A stretch of DNA of 64,000 bases from Crambe crambe. Lineage: Eukaryota > Porifera > Demospongiae > Poecilosclerida > Crambeidae. The notes under the pieces are model-generated. The model saw nothing but the letters and a program-made list of their open reading frames with translations. It was not told the origin of the DNA and searched no databases. The stretch's first letter is position 1. Each line of letters opens with the position of its first letter. The DNA is taken from NCBI GenBank assembly GCA_963924555.1, contig OZ004585.1, positions 5,717,488-5,781,487 on the forward strand, in the 5' to 3' direction. Shown piece by piece: positions 1 to 11,191 of the stretch. The position numbers and the translations under genes are program-made.

Positions 1-431
1 ATCCAGCGAAAAGGAAAGCTTCTGCAGCTGTTCCATTCCACTGTTAAATTGTGAAGCAGTTTATGATCGTTCATTTTTTATATAATTTGTTATGATGATG
101 TATTTTATAGCATAAAATAGTATAACAGTATCTTTTTAAGGGGCCTAACATGCAGTGGAGCAAAACTGAAAGAAAGAATGGAATAGATGATGATTGATAT
201 TATGATTTTCAACGGGTGGTCGAAAATAGTTGATAAATGATTTCACACTTGACATAGTTGATTCAGCATAGCAAAATTTCTATCCAATTGAGGGAAGAAT
301 AATTCATATGACGTTATAGAGGATGAAATTATCCTTCCTATGTTGTTGTTTGTTTGAGACTTTAACGACCATCGGTGAAGGAGATATGGTACGAGGAATA
401 ACTTCTGGTCGATAATCGGTAGGCTACGCTA
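1..431. mobile_element. Partial TIR element, copy A
   Basis: Bases 1-431 are the inverted counterpart of the element at 787-1602: for example the TTTTTAAGGGGCCTAACATG and CAACGGGTGGTCGAAAATAG stretches here return in reverse complement near 1000-1090. The right end (about 407-431) reads GGTCGATAATCGGTAGGCTA then CGCTA and matches the terminal repeat of copy B. The left end lies outside the window. It is a non-autonomous DNA transposon in which no transposase is visible. The superfamily is not determined; the ends resemble pogo/Tigger-type termini only loosely. Confidence 0.7.
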
Positions 432-786
432 TACAAAATCAGCACTATCGATACCATGAGGAAAGCTAGCTAAAATTCTCCGCCATATTGAGACACCTGC
501 GTGCACGTGCAAAGGGTTAGCGCGTCCCAGGGGAGCTGCATGTGCGAAAACACTTAGCTAGCTGGCCTGCACGGCCCGCTCAACTAAGTTTGAGGGTGTG
601 TACAGTGTGCGTTATTTTGAGTATAATTTTAGATGTCAAGCTAGCTAGCTAAAGCTCTTAGCTAACTAGAACTGAAGTCAGAACCAGTTTCTACAGCCCT
701 GTAGCTACTGTGTCACTGCTCATTTGCACTGCAGATGCTCATCCCCATACTCTCCTCCTGAAATTTTGTTTAATGGATTGTCTATT
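432..786. other. Spacer between two inverted elements, no gene seen
   Basis: AT-rich sequence with TAGCTAGC runs separating the head-to-head copies A and B. No long reading frame or RNA gene is visible. Confidence 0.5.
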
Positions 787-1602
787 TAGCGTAAGTCCTC
801 GACTATCGGCCATACTTTGCCCCTCGCACCATATTTCCCTCATCGATGGTCGTCAAAGTCTCAAACAACAACCATAGGAAAGATCAATTCATCCTCTATA
901 ACGTCTTATAAATTATTTTCCTCACAATTGGATAGAAATTTCGGTATGCTGAATCTACTACGTCAACTAAAAAATCATTGATCGACCACCGACACCAATT
1001 TTCGGCCACCCGTTGAAAATCATAATATCAATCATCATCTGTTCCATTCTTTTCTTTCACTTTTGCTCCACTACATGTTAGGGCCCTTAAAAAGATACTT
1101 TTAGCTATAAGATACATCATCTTAACAAATTATATAAAAAATGAACGAAGCATTTCTACCATAAACTGCTTCATAATTTAACAGTGGAATGGAACTGCTG
1201 CAGAAGCTCTCCTTTTCGTTGGATTCAGATGATACTTCTCGGACACAGTCTTCATTGGTCTGTGTTCCATATTCCTACAGAATCCAGTCATAATCTATCG
1301 TACAGTCCTCACTAAAGAATCACCAACTTTGACTTTAAGTCGATAGCTTTCGTACTTTTAAGCGATCATCCAGAGCCATGGCGATGAGCTAGTAATGCTG
1401 CAGTTGATAAATACATGCTATTGAAGTCCTGCTTTCTCTCTAGAGCTTGTAAGTTTTTCCCATATATTTTTCAATGCAGCCATTTTCTTAGACTCCGTTT
1501 ACGTTTGTTTACTACCGTAGACTTTCCGTATACTAAATAGCCGATAATTGGTGCTGCGACGGTCGACAATTGATGCTGGTCGATAATTGAGGACTTACGC
1601 TA
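787..1602 (-). mobile_element. Complete non-autonomous TIR element, copy B
   Basis: About 816 bp, starting TAGCGTAAGTCCTCGACTAT and ending in the near reverse complement ATAATTGAGGACTTACGCTA. A third copy at 25874-29492 has the same ends, the same internal order, and almost the same length once its inserted hAT element is removed. On the minus strand a short open stretch near 1500 (start MAA..., upstream of TGGGAAAAACTTACAAGC) is conserved in the third copy, so the family may derive from an autonomous element or have captured an exon. No transposase is seen. Confidence 0.75.
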
Positions 1603-1629
1603 CAAAGAAAAAGAATGGAAACGAGTGCA

Positions 1630-2041
1630 AAAAAATTTCTTCTAAATTAAAAGTGAAGTAGAGATAGCCATAAATTTAGCTGCATTCCTATCACTCCTAG
1701 CACTCCCCCTTCAGTAACAAGTGAGTCAAGTAACCCCTTATCCATATCCATCACCAAACTCAAGAACCACAGCAATAATATTACAAAACTACTATTCCTA
1801 CTTCACTCCTAGGCCTCCTAAATGGGTGTGGTTATTGAAATTAGGAGGCCTAGGAAAGAATATAGCTGTGGTTCTTGAGTTTGGTGATGGGTACGGGTAA
1901 GGACTCACTTGTTGCTGAAGGGGGAGTGAAGAGTAGGGATTAAAGTTGGGTGATATAGGCGTGGTTATTGAAATTAGAGTGATAGGAATGCAGCTAAATT
2001 TTATGGCTATCCCTACTTTATTTTTTATTTAGAAGAAATTA
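1630..2041. repeat. Foldback MITE, GAAGAAATT...TAGGGAT family
   Basis: The left end (TTTCTTCTAAATTAAAAGTG, then AGATAGCCATAAATTTAGCT) returns in reverse complement at the right end (AGCTAAATTTTATGGCTATC, then TTATTTAGAAGAAATT). The centre carries inverted TGAAGTAGGAATAG-type and GGTGATGGGTAC-type segments. Relatives sit at 2225-2445 and 39110-39541, with a looser one at 12213-12659. Confidence 0.8.
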
Positions 2042-2224
2042 TAGGATATTAATGTGAGAGTGTAAGTTGAAGACTATGGATCAAATTTTTTTCTATGGAT
2101 TAGAAAAATCCTCCTAAAGGTTGATTTGCATTTCTCCACTGTATCCCCCCCCCCTAAGTGTCTGTTATTTTGAGGTTCAGAGTCACACATATTGATACAA
2201 AGTATTTAATCATTCAATAATCCT

Positions 2225-2445
2225 AGGAGTGAAGTAGGAATAGTAGTTTTGTAATAATATGATTCTTGAGTTTGGTGATGGGTACAGGTTCGGGGTTACT
2301 TGACTCACTTATTGCTGAAGGGGGAGTGAAGAGTAGGGATTTAAGTTGGGTGATATATATAGGCGTGGTTATTAAAATTAGTTCCCTACTTCACTTTTAT
2401 TTAGAAGAAATTTTTTGCACTCACGACTGTTCATCTACTCATGAT
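2225..2445. repeat. Partial copy of the same foldback MITE
   Basis: Repeats the right half of the 1630-2041 element: GGAGTGAAGTAGGAATAGTA, TTGAGTTTGGTGATGGGTAC, GAAGGGGGAGTGAAGAGTAG and the terminal TTTAGAAGAAATTTTTTGCA. The left half is missing. Confidence 0.75.
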
Positions 2446-2935
2446 TAGATCTCTTTCGTATACATAAACTCAACCAGACTATACTAGCTAGTATACACAT
2501 CATCGACCATCCATATATCATAATTATATTATTGTCGCCCATTACCATAATTATGAACTGCCAATTGAAAAAAGGTCAACTTGAACAAACTTTATACAAG
2601 AAAGCTTAACTGAACACATTAAAGCAAAGAGCACACACATATCCAGCAGCATGCTAAGTTGGTCCTTCAGAGTTGTAGCTGGAACAGAGTGCCCCAGTAC
2701 CAATTTATCCCGGACGTCCCTTCATGTACAGCTTGGAGAGCAGCAAGTATATTCTCCTCCGACCACTACTCAAGTTTCGCTGGACAATTAGCTTTCCTTG
2801 TTCAAGACAGTAGCCTTCTTCATAGCTGGCAACACTACAGTTAACGGAACCTGCCTGGTAAATTATTTTAATTTTTTCACAACACAAAAAAAAATTGAAT
2901 ATTAATAACAATAGATATCAGTTTAGGAATCTAAC

Positions 2936-4462
2936 ATGTTGCTACGGTGGTGCTGTGTTGAGTTTATCACACATTGCCTTGGTAAATACAATACCTCAGG
3001 TAACACCCTCAGATTTTGGACTATTTATGGTCATGATCAAAACCTTATCGTCTTGTCTTATTGATGTTACAATAGCTAACCATTTAATAATAATTGCCAT
3101 GCTGTTTATTCATGTCAGCTCATGTTTTTATTCTTTTGTGTCCTCCCACAGATCCTTCCTTCACCCTCGATGAACTCACTAAGCTGTTGAAGGATGTGAA
3201 GGATTGGGATTATAGTTATCATCTCGACATCCCTAAATCAGTGCATGATAATATCAGGAAGCAATACTCCATTGATGATTCCCAATATAAGAAGGCTTGC
3301 TTGGAATGGTACCTGGAAAACCACCCTTCCCCCACATGGATACAAATAGCGGCTAGTCTGTATTGGACTAATGAGCATGAACAGCTGAAAGTGTTGAAGA
3401 ATCATCACTTCAAATGTAGGTCTCATGTTCAGTGATATTTTCAAAGGCAGATGCAGGAAATTAATGACTAGTTCCTAAAAGCAAAACTGTGTAAGACCAT
3501 ACCCAGCCACATGCTTATTAAATTTGTATATCAAGTATAGAAGAAATCATTTATCACACTCATCGTGGAATATGGCAAGTCATTTCACGAGTAAGGCAGC
3601 CGTATTTTCACTCCCCTTCAGCTCGTGAAAATACGGCTGCCTTACTCGTGAAAAACTCGCTATATTCCACTCTGACTTGTGTAATAAGATAATACATAAA
3701 ATTAATGAGCTCTTTCTTTGCAAGGGGATGCACACATAAGGAATAAGTACTTGTTATTCAAAAATTCGGGTTACTAGGAACAGCTTAACTGTTACGCTAC
3801 ACAGACACACCCAGCTAATGTGAACTATTGGCTGAAGCTGTTGAATACATACAAAATCTGCTATAGGCATGATGGCATGTAGTAAGTATGTAATTAATAA
3901 TTTCATGTAAAGGGATACAGGTACACAAAGCCAAAACAGGCAATTTTTGTGTAAGTAAGATACTAGCTACTTCAAAGGGTCGATTAATTCCTCCACATTA
4001 ATGCTTTCGGTCTCCACACACCAGAATACAGAGTGTTTTCAATCCTGGTTATAATATTATGGTCTATACAATTTATGCTTTCTTCAGTGAGTTTCTATTT
4101 ATGAGATTAGCTACATATAAATTTTGATTTAGATGGTGACATTGAGATCACTGAACACCCATGCAGTCAGACACTGCCAGTCAACAGTGAGTTGAGACTG
4201 AGCTGTACTGCACATATTCCAGGCAGGACTGACTCTCAGTTGGAGTATGAATGGTTTCATGTAGGGGGTAAGTGGTTATAAATATTATTAGCATTATCAC
4301 ATTATGATAATAATTTTACCAGATGGAGATGTACTTGGAAAGGGCCAAATATATAGTACTCATGTCAACAGGTATCAAGATATCCGCTGTAAAGTGATAG
4401 ACTTATATAACTTTACTAACCTTAAATACTCAGATATCGCAATCATCCAGGTTGAGATGTAA
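2936..4462 (+). CDS. Death domain-Ig domain adaptor-like protein (MALT1-like N-terminal order)
   Basis: Four exons by eye: 2936-2981, 3152-3415, 4133-4267 and 4323-4462. All junctions are GT-AG and in phase, giving about 194 residues. Exon 1 is a short MLLRWC... leader. Exon 2 is a six-helix Death-fold (LTKLLKDVKDWDYSYHLDIP; later W of PTWIQIAASL), similar to sponge and cnidarian Death domains. Exons 3-4 form one Ig domain with the usual C (LRLSCTA), W (YEWFHV) and C (DIRCKV). TAA is at 4460-4462 and a polyA signal follows at 4564. Death before Ig is the order of the paracaspase MALT1; here the caspase-like part is absent, so a scaffold or adaptor role is inferred. The first exon is the weakest part, and exon 4 could end at CAG 4450 (GTTGAG follows) if more exons exist. 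Confidence 0.72.
3565..3670. repeat. Palindromic MITE in intron 2 of the Death-Ig gene
   Basis: Arms GTGGAATATGGCAAGTCATT, then TTCACGAGTAAGGCAGCCGT, and their inverse (ACGGCTGCCTTACTCGTGAA ... ATATTCCAC) flank a short centre near 3618. It would form a strong hairpin. No coding content. Confidence 0.85.
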
Positions 4463-4563
4463 TACATAGTATGATTTTTTGTATTTTTGTAGTTATAGTC
4501 ATCCTGTAGTTATAATTTATTATTTGTGTGCTGTTTATAGATATTGAGCTGTTGAGATTGAGA

Positions 4564-4569
4564 AATAAA
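4564..4569 (+). promoter_or_regulatory. Polyadenylation signal AATAAA
   Basis: AATAAA about 100 bp after the stop of the Death-Ig gene, preceded by GT-rich and T-rich sequence. It supports the gene ending here rather than continuing into a caspase-like part. Confidence 0.5.
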
Positions 4570-4637
4570 AGCTATTATTAGTCTAAGCAAAAAATCTAGC
4601 CTCAACTTTATAAGGCAGGCAACCTAGGTAGCTACAT

Positions 4638-5400
4638 ATGGAGGTCCTGCTGAGACTAAAACAGACTGATATTATATTGGTGAAAATCGCAGATTTGGAT
4701 GCCAAGCTGCAGGAGGTGCAGATGGTTGAGGCTGTGGTGGAGGAGCAGGTTTCAGAGTTAAAGTTGGAACTATCAGGACTGAGAATCCAGGTGGACATCC
4801 TGATCCAGAAACTGGAAAAGAAGTGTAGGAAAAGTTGAGCTGAGCTTGAGTGAGAATTCAGGAAGCCTTGAACATGAGTGAGAGGCTAGGGCTAGGGCTA
4901 GATTGAGGACTCATGAGGAGCTATTTGGACTAGCCAGACAGATCAGTGAGCTGCAATTAAGCTAGGTGCTTAGTGGTGGAGAAATCATAAGATGCTGGGA
5001 TTGAACATGGTGGAAGAAGGCAGTGGTGATGCAGGTGCTTGGGCAGATCACTGCCATCACTTCCAGACCATAAGCATTGGTTGACGAAGCCTAGATGCTA
5101 GGATGGAGAGAGGGGAAGAAGTTGCTGCAGTGTGAGTTGCATATGGGGATGAAAAGGCCGAATTCAAAAGGATGGAGGATTTATCTGCTCGCTAGGAAGA
5201 AGACTGGGGAAAGTGTAGATGAATTTTTAAGAGGATGAACATAGGATGGACATGCATTGGCTTTCAAAGGGGTGCTGAAAAGAGTTCTTCGATTCATGTT
5301 GAAATTGCAGGAAAAGGTGTTACCATTGGCGGTGACATTTCCACAGGCTTGGACAGCAGAGGAACAACCTGTAGGAAGCAAAATTTTTGTGATCAGGCCA
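4638..5400 (+). pseudogene. Decayed coiled-coil, gag-like fragment
   Basis: A 66-codon frame (4638-4838) begins MEVLLRLKQTD and has heptad-like leucines (LDAKLQEVQ, VSELKLELSGLRIQVDIL), i.e. a coiled coil. Downstream to about 5400 the sequence has unusual G-rich, purine-biased composition and short broken frames, one with a GESVDEFL-like string that is common in retroelement gag regions. An old retrotransposon gag remnant is the best guess, but no protease, RT or LTR is seen. Confidence 0.3.
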
Positions 5401-6840
5401 GGATATAGGTGTGATTAATTAAAATGTGAAATGGGCGTGGCTAACCAGTATATGAATTATGTTATATATAGCATGGCCTGATAGGGCTAGGGCTAGGGCT
5501 TCAAGGAGATAGGAGAGATGCATCCTAGGATTCAGGGATTCAGGATCACAAGGAGGGATTTTCTGCCTGAGTAGCTAGAGGACTTGCAAGCTGCAGCCAG
5601 TGATAGCTACAGCCAGTTAGTCAACAATGATCATGAATGGTTGACCTGGGAACTATCACATTGGTGGTTAATGATGTGGCAGAAGTGGTGTGTACCATGT
5701 GGGTACTAATTAATTTTTGGTTGAGAGGAAGAAGAAATTGAGATGCAATGCTAGAATAGCTAGGGGAGTGAGTGTACGAAGAACATTTGCCACCAAACCA
5801 TAGGCTGTACGATTTCATGATCAGTTAGCTATATACGTATGTCCTTTGGTCTGTGTATAATACACCTGCCACTTTTGGAAACTCAGATGGTGGGCTGTAT
5901 TTCAGGCCTGAAGTAAGTTTCTTGTCTTCTATAGCTTAGTGCTATTATAACTGAAGCCCAGAGTGTGAAGGTAGCTTAGTCATAAAAATAACTATCATTC
6001 AAAAGGGCCATGCTCTCAATTGTTGGTGGGTGGATAGTACTTGAGAAAGGGGTTTTATGGAGCAATTATATGAATAGCTAATTCAAATAATTACTTTAAA
6101 GCTCTTAATCTAAAGATTTATTATAATTTCTGAGTTATGAATTTACACTTCATGTAGACATGTACATTATGTAGCTTGTAAACTTTAAAAGCATGTTTTC
6201 TCAAGTAATATTGTGTACAAAATAACCTTCAGTTGGTCACCTCTGCCTTGGTCACCTTTATCCAAACTTTCATTTCCAGGTTGCAGGATAAGTGAAGTAG
6301 CTAGTCCAGATAGCTGAGTGAAGAAGTGCATTGAAATGATAGTGTTGTGGTTATGCTGTGTTGTATAGTTTAATATTATGGGCTAGTACTAGCAACCTAG
6401 AACAGTGTAGATACTATACTGATTATTGTTATGTAGTTGCTAATTATTATGTTTCTGCGCAAAGCACTCTCAAAAAATTCTCAAACAATTGCCATTGCAA
6501 ATGCTTATAGTACATGTATTTCCAAATCCAGATAAACAGAGATTCTGGATAAATGAGGTGTGGACTGTATTAGCTATCTCACTTTGTTAAGTTTGGCTCA
6601 TTGATATTCTGCCACTTTGTGTGCAGAAAGTGTAGCTATATATTGTTTCCTGGATAGCCCCACGCTCATACAGAGTTGCAACTGATGATGGTGGAACATC
6701 ATGCAGGAAATTTCAGAATTACCCAAGGAGAGGATCCCCTGGCAAATCAGACCAGGCGACCATAGCTACTGATTCTTTGGTTTTCTGTTGGCATTTGATG
6801 TCCTGTATGATGCTTATCAAGTACAAGCCATAAAGATGAT
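5401..6840. other. Gene-poor spacer
   Basis: AT-rich sequence with no convincing exon on either strand. It contains GCTAGGGCTAGGG-like short repeats near 5487. Confidence 0.5.
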
Positions 6841-6848
6841 TCAGGTAC

Positions 6849-7147
6849 CTCTCATGAGTATAAGCCATCCAGTTACATTGATCTCATCTGACACAGTCGT
6901 TCGTGGTTTGATTGCACCCTTTATCAATTGAACTCTTATAACTATCAGGCCATCCCATACACTTAGCAGTTGAATTACATTCTCTCTCAGCATGTAGCAT
7001 TCAGAGCTGATAATTAGATTATTGTGGTGTCCAGGAGTCCTAGTATTGATGTCACTTATAAAGAGGATTCCAAAATGGCCTAGCTGTGCACATTCACACA
7101 CTATCCGAGTTCCAGCTTTCATCACATTCCTACAGCCAGATGTGGAC
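6849..7147 (-). CDS. Exon-like fragment with a GPS-type motif
   Basis: Read from 7147 down to 6849 the frame is open, with a possible AG acceptor before 7147 and a GTACCT donor after 6849. It starts with a motif that fits a GPCR proteolysis site: GC, eleven residues, C-x-C, then CAQLGHFGIL, which aligns with the family pattern CNHLTHFAIL. Adhesion-GPCR and polycystin-type proteins carry such motifs before a membrane segment. What follows (INTRTPGHHNNLIISSECYM...) has no clear transmembrane helix, so this is either a truncated receptor piece or a different family. No neighbouring exons were found. Confidence 0.35.
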
Positions 7148-7761
7148 CTTCAGTGTACGTATAAAATAATTATTATCACTTAGCTATAAGGCTTTGAAGA
7201 CCCTAGAAGCACGAGGATCTGCATGCATGAGGAGACTACATGTAGCTAGCTACTTTTACATAATTATAAGTTTGCTATTATGTCATAATAATACATCTGT
7301 AACTTATCGTGCAGAAAGTGTAATCATTGGCAAAGAGCTAAAGGCTATAGATATTCAATAAAATTTTTATTCCATAGCAGTAGCTAAGTGCACAAGGAAG
7401 GTAAGGAAGACATTAGCTAACATCATTAGCAATAATGGCATGCATGGCTGGCATTTTATAGCTATGTGTAGTGTAACTAATGATGAATTATTATATCTAC
7501 AAAGAAGAGAGGAGAATGTTCAAAAGCCAAAAATTCATTCGCTAACATAAGAAAAAAACGAGTTCTAAAATTGACCTTTCGTTCTTTTTCTTTAGGCCAT
7601 GCAAACTAAATTCACTGTTTATCGTCACAAGATTTCTAAATTTGCATGAGGGAGGGAGGTCAATATTCAATATTCAATATAATTATGATCAAAAAACACA
7701 CTAGCTAGCTATGGCTGACTAACTATAAACACAAAAAAGCAAAGCAACTATAGTAATAAAA

Positions 7762-8377
7762 TTATGTTTTCTTATACACATGTGCATGTCTTCCCCTTAT
7801 TACAATCATTAAAAAAGGATAAATACCATCTTCAAAATTCAGTGCCTCCACAGTGTATACACAGTATAAAAAGCTCTGGTACTCCACAAGCTTAATGCTC
7901 TCATGATGTCCATTTATATACAAGTAGCTAAAGTGGTTAGAAAAGACTTTCCAGATTGCACTTCTCCACTGCACCATTTCTTTCCCATTCTTTCCAATAA
8001 CTTCACAATATCATTAAAGAGTTTATCTCTTTTGGTTCGCTCTTCAACATACTTGGGAAGTGCAGGCCTGCTTAATTTTCGTTGATTGGCCATCAACATA
8101 TCAAAAGCATTTTGTCTAGGTGGTTCTGGTTGTGCAACTGAAATTTTTATGAAGAAACCGAATGTACGACCTTGCCTACAATGGACAAAGATGGTTTGAT
8201 GTTGCCGACAAAAATAGTTTCAATACTGTCAGCACAGTCAAGCAATGGTTCTGTAGGAATCGTCCTATACTTGCCAGCTCTCATTGCGTTCAGTAGATCT
8301 TCGAAACTGTCTCTTGGGTCGACCAAAAATAACTGACCAAGGAACTGTTTCCTGTTTCTCCGCCATAAAATTAGCAA
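7762..8377 (-). pseudogene. Broken gene fragment, unrecognised conserved-looking protein
   Basis: From 8377 downward: a frame beginning MLILWRRNRKQFLGQLF and containing GKYRTIPTEPLLDCADSIE, then after a break near 8147-8130 a second frame with NAFDMLMANQRKLSRP and EERTKRDKLFNDIVKLLERM, then a one-base shift near 7920 into YINGHHESIKL and a tail to the stop at 7762. The three pieces read as one protein, so the shifts look like decay. The family is not identified; it may be a transposon passenger or a host gene copy. A CAAT/TAGCTAGC spacer follows on both sides. Confidence 0.4.
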
Positions 8378-8574
8378 GCGTTGACCGATCTGAGCAGCTA
8401 GCTAGCCGGCCAGCTGCAATTGCACATGTGCTATTTGCGGTGCACGTGCTGTATTAGATTACGTACGTGAACTCTGAACTCTGAATTTTTTTAAGATAAA
8501 TCTTTTTTTGATGCGGGCGGTGACGATAAACAGTGAATTTAATTTGCATGGCCTTATAAGGATAATAATAATAA

Positions 8575-9145
8575 CTAGGGCAATGTTCAACATTCAGTTG
8601 ACAGCGAGCGAGCAAGCAAGTATTCTTCAACGATTTTCATTTGCTGTTGAGTATCTGTAGCAATGTGCAGCATTTGATAGTGAGCAATTAAAGTAGCTGA
8701 TAGGCTTCAGTGCTTGATATTGCAAAGAGTCATGTAAGTGGTGGCAGGCAGCTGCATACATACTTACCTCAAAGCACTTAGATAAGCCTAGTGCCTACAA
8801 GCCGCTTAGATAAGCCTCTAAGTTGTGCCTGCTGCCCAAAAGGCTGTAGAAATGTTGAGCTGATGTTCATTTGTGCTTTGCTGTTGTGTTATGTAGCTAA
8901 GTGGCAGGCAGCTGCATGCATAGAAAGCTAAGTACTTACCACAAAGCACTTGGATATGTCTAGTGCCTACAATCCACTTAGATAAGCCTAGCCCTACTAT
9001 CCACCATGCTATATACAAAGCGATGTAGAAATCAATCAAGCAATTGCAACTGGAGCATGCGCATAAATGCACGCGCAGGGGCGCTACTATTGCACGACAC
9101 GTACGTACGTACGTACGTACGCCTGGGGCATTTTGGAGTGTAGAC
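8575..9145. repeat. Long interspersed repeat, copy 1 (direct copy at 44018)
   Basis: Starts CTAGGGCAATGTTCAACATT and GACAGCGAGCGAGCAAGCAA and ends GGCATTTTGGAGTGTAGAC. The copy at 44018-44562 has the same order with small indels. Pieces of the same family, with GCGAGCGAGC ends and GAGTCATGACCTGAGAGTCA, also occur at 11125-11190, 18850-18972 and 44565-44630. Includes a short (ACGT)n run near 9098-9120. Confidence 0.85.
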
Positions 9146-9157
9146 CTAGATATATAT

Positions 9158-9291
9158 GTAATAGATAAAGCATGTGCGCGAGGTTTCTGGTTGATTTAGT
9201 GCACCGTAGCCCGAGGGCCGCAGGCCCGAGGGATGGTGCACTAAATCAACCAGAAACCGAGTGCGCATGCTTTATCTATTTTAGATCCCAT
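9158..9291. repeat. Palindromic MITE
   Basis: AATAGATAAAGCATGTGCGC and GGTTTCTGGTTGATTTAGTG return inverted as CACTAAATCAACCAGAAACC and GCATGCTTTATCTATTT around a GCCGCAGGCCC centre. Confidence 0.85.
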
Positions 9292-9397
9292 TGCGCATGC
9301 GCGTAGCTACTGTAGTTCATAGTTACAAACATCAGTACTCTTTGGTTTGCTATAGCTAGCTAATTGTTGTGTCTCCACTTCTTTCTTGAGTTGTGAA

Positions 9398-9655
9398 ATG
9401 GCGGCAAGAATAGTCCACGTACCTGCTGATGCTCCTGTTATAGCTATCTATAAATCGGGGATACTCCCCGAGCACGAAGGATACAAGTATTTTGTGCCTG
9501 CCCAGTCCGAAGATCAAAGAAGGCGGCGTGTGAAACACCAGCTTGCTGTAGACCAGCTAGAATGTTCCTTCTTTTATACTAGCTACTCTCAGAAAAGCTT
9601 GTTGGGTTTGAAACGTGGTTATTCATTGCCACGTTGCACGTTTATAATGACATAA
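9398..9655 (+). CDS. Unidentified short reading frame
   Basis: From ATG 9398 the frame opens MAARIVHVPADAPVIAIYKS and includes HEGYKYFVPAQSEDQRRRRV. The composition looks coding up to about 9590, where it runs into a palindromic MITE (9594-9694), so the C-terminus is not native. No family is recognised. It lies between CGGGATCT-type MITE ends (9290, 9855) and may be a captured first exon. Confidence 0.3.
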   Translation: MAARIVHVPADAPVIAIYKSGILPEHEGYKYFVPAQSEDQRRRRVKHQLAVDQLECSFFYTSYSQKSLLGLKRGYSLPRCTFIMT

Positions 9656-9694
9656 CGTTTCAAACCCAACAAGCTTTTCAGAGAGTATAGTAGC
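9594..9694. repeat. Palindromic MITE
   Basis: AAAAGCTTGTTGGGTTTGAA returns as TTCAAACCCAACAAGCTTTT about 40 bases later, around GCCACGTTGCACG. Confidence 0.85.
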
Positions 9695-9870
9695 CAGCAT
9701 AAAAGGCAGAACTTCAACAACTTCTTCAAGCTGTCTTGCAGCATTCAGCATAGCCTGGGGATGCAAAAAAATTAGTGCACTCCTACAAAATTAGTGCACT
9801 CCTACAGAATTAGTGCACACTTGCTGATTTAATGCACATAGCAACCACATAGCAACGGGATCTAAATAAT

Positions 9871-10012
9871 AGTTAGACAACGAGACCTAGGGATCTAAGT
9901 TATTTAGAGACCCGAGGGCCCTGGGCTGTAGCGACCCGAGCGCAGCGAGGGCGCTACCAAGGGCCCGAGGGTCTCTAAATAACTTAGATCCCGTTGGTCA
10001 AGTTGCCTAACT
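9871..10012. repeat. Palindromic MITE, GTTAGACAACGAGAC family
   Basis: The left part AGTTAGACAACGAGACC, GGGATCTAAGTTATTTAGAG, and the right part CTCTAAATAACTTAGATCCC then TGCCTAACT, are inverted around a CGAGCGCAGCGAGGGCGCT centre. The same ends occur at 10975-11116. Confidence 0.85.
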
Positions 10013-10368
10013 TATTTAGAACATAGCAGCATAGTTTTGGAACTTAGAAAGGCTTCAATATGAATCGCTAAAGTTAGCTAGTCAGCCATGAAAGCTTCGT
10101 GCACGGAAAATCCAGCAGCTGAAAATCACCAGAACTAAGGTAGGCTTTTCATTTTATACACTTGAAAATATGAACTAACTAAGCTTTCTACGCTACCTTC
10201 GGTACCTTGTTACTCTTTTCTAGGCTTTAGTTGGTACTCACTAGCGTCAGGAGGCGAGAAACTAGCTTTCATCATTTTTTGACAAGTCTTCTAATACACG
10301 CCCACCAGGCGGGGTTGGTTGGTTACTATGGATTCATAACAATATTTCTAATTGCTGCCCACCACAGG

Positions 10369-10452
10369 GTACTAAGTGCCTAACCGTAGGTTTACTAAGT
10401 GCCCGGGGCACTTAGTAAACCTACTGTTAGGCACTTAGTATCCCTGTGATGC
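10369..10452. repeat. Short perfect-type hairpin MITE
   Basis: AGTGCCTAACCGTAGGTTTA, CTAAGTGCC and the inverse GGCACTTAGTAAACCTACTG then TTAGGCACT flank a CGGG centre. Strong hairpin. Confidence 0.85.
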
Positions 10453-10974
10453 ATTATGAGGTTTAGAAGGTCTGATTTTGTATTGTGAATGTACAGAGCT
10501 GTGTTCTAAATATATTTAGAACATGGCTTGATTGATTCCTGCAATCTGATTGGTCAGTTAGAGGTAGACTAGTTCACTTATTTACTGGGAGGTGTCTACA
10601 TATATACTTACCTCCTCTCAGGGCATAGGTAAGTCTACATATATTCACCCCGTGCCTGATTAGAACTTAGCAACGCACTAACCGTTTCCAAGGAAGTAGC
10701 TGTAGCGCTGAGATTTTATGGCAAGAACAACGTAGACATCACAGATGAACTGAACAACCCCAGCGTATTCTAAGGTAAGGCCAGGGCCAGGGCCAGGGAT
10801 GGAGCTCGAGTGAGGTAGAGGGCAGCTTGGGTTGCTACAGTAGCTAGTCTAGCTCGTCTGTTATGTCTCGGTTGTTCACGTCAAATAGTCTAAGCATGGC
10901 GAGTCGCCGAGTATTTGAAACTAGCTAGCTAGCTATAGCGCTAGGTTGTCAAGGTTATTGCCATGTTCTAAATT

Positions 10975-11116
10975 AGTTAGACACCTCGACCAACGGGATC
11001 TACCGTCTGTATAAACCCTCAGGCCCCTAGTAGCGCCCTCGCTACGCTCGGGACGCTACAGCCCAGGGCCTTCGGGTTTATACAGACGGTAGATCCCTCG
11101 GTCTCGTTGTCTAACT
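10975..11116. repeat. Palindromic MITE, GTTAGACAACGAGAC family, second copy
   Basis: GTTAGACACCTCGACCAACG, GGATCTACCGTCTGTATAAA and the inverse TTTATACAGACGGTAGATCC, TCGTTGTCTAAC. The centre contains GCGCCCTCGCTACGCTCGGG, as in the 9871 copy. Confidence 0.85.
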
Positions 11117-11191
11117 ATTATATATTTAAAATTTCAATGAGTCATGACCTGAGAGTCAGCTCACTCGCTTCGCTCGCTCGCTGCAATAATA

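Noticed and set aside
4880..5500. Telomere-like GCTAGGGCTAGGG stretches (also 42115-42150 inverted)
   Set aside because: Only two to three units, not TTAGGG, in internal sequence; short simple repeats.
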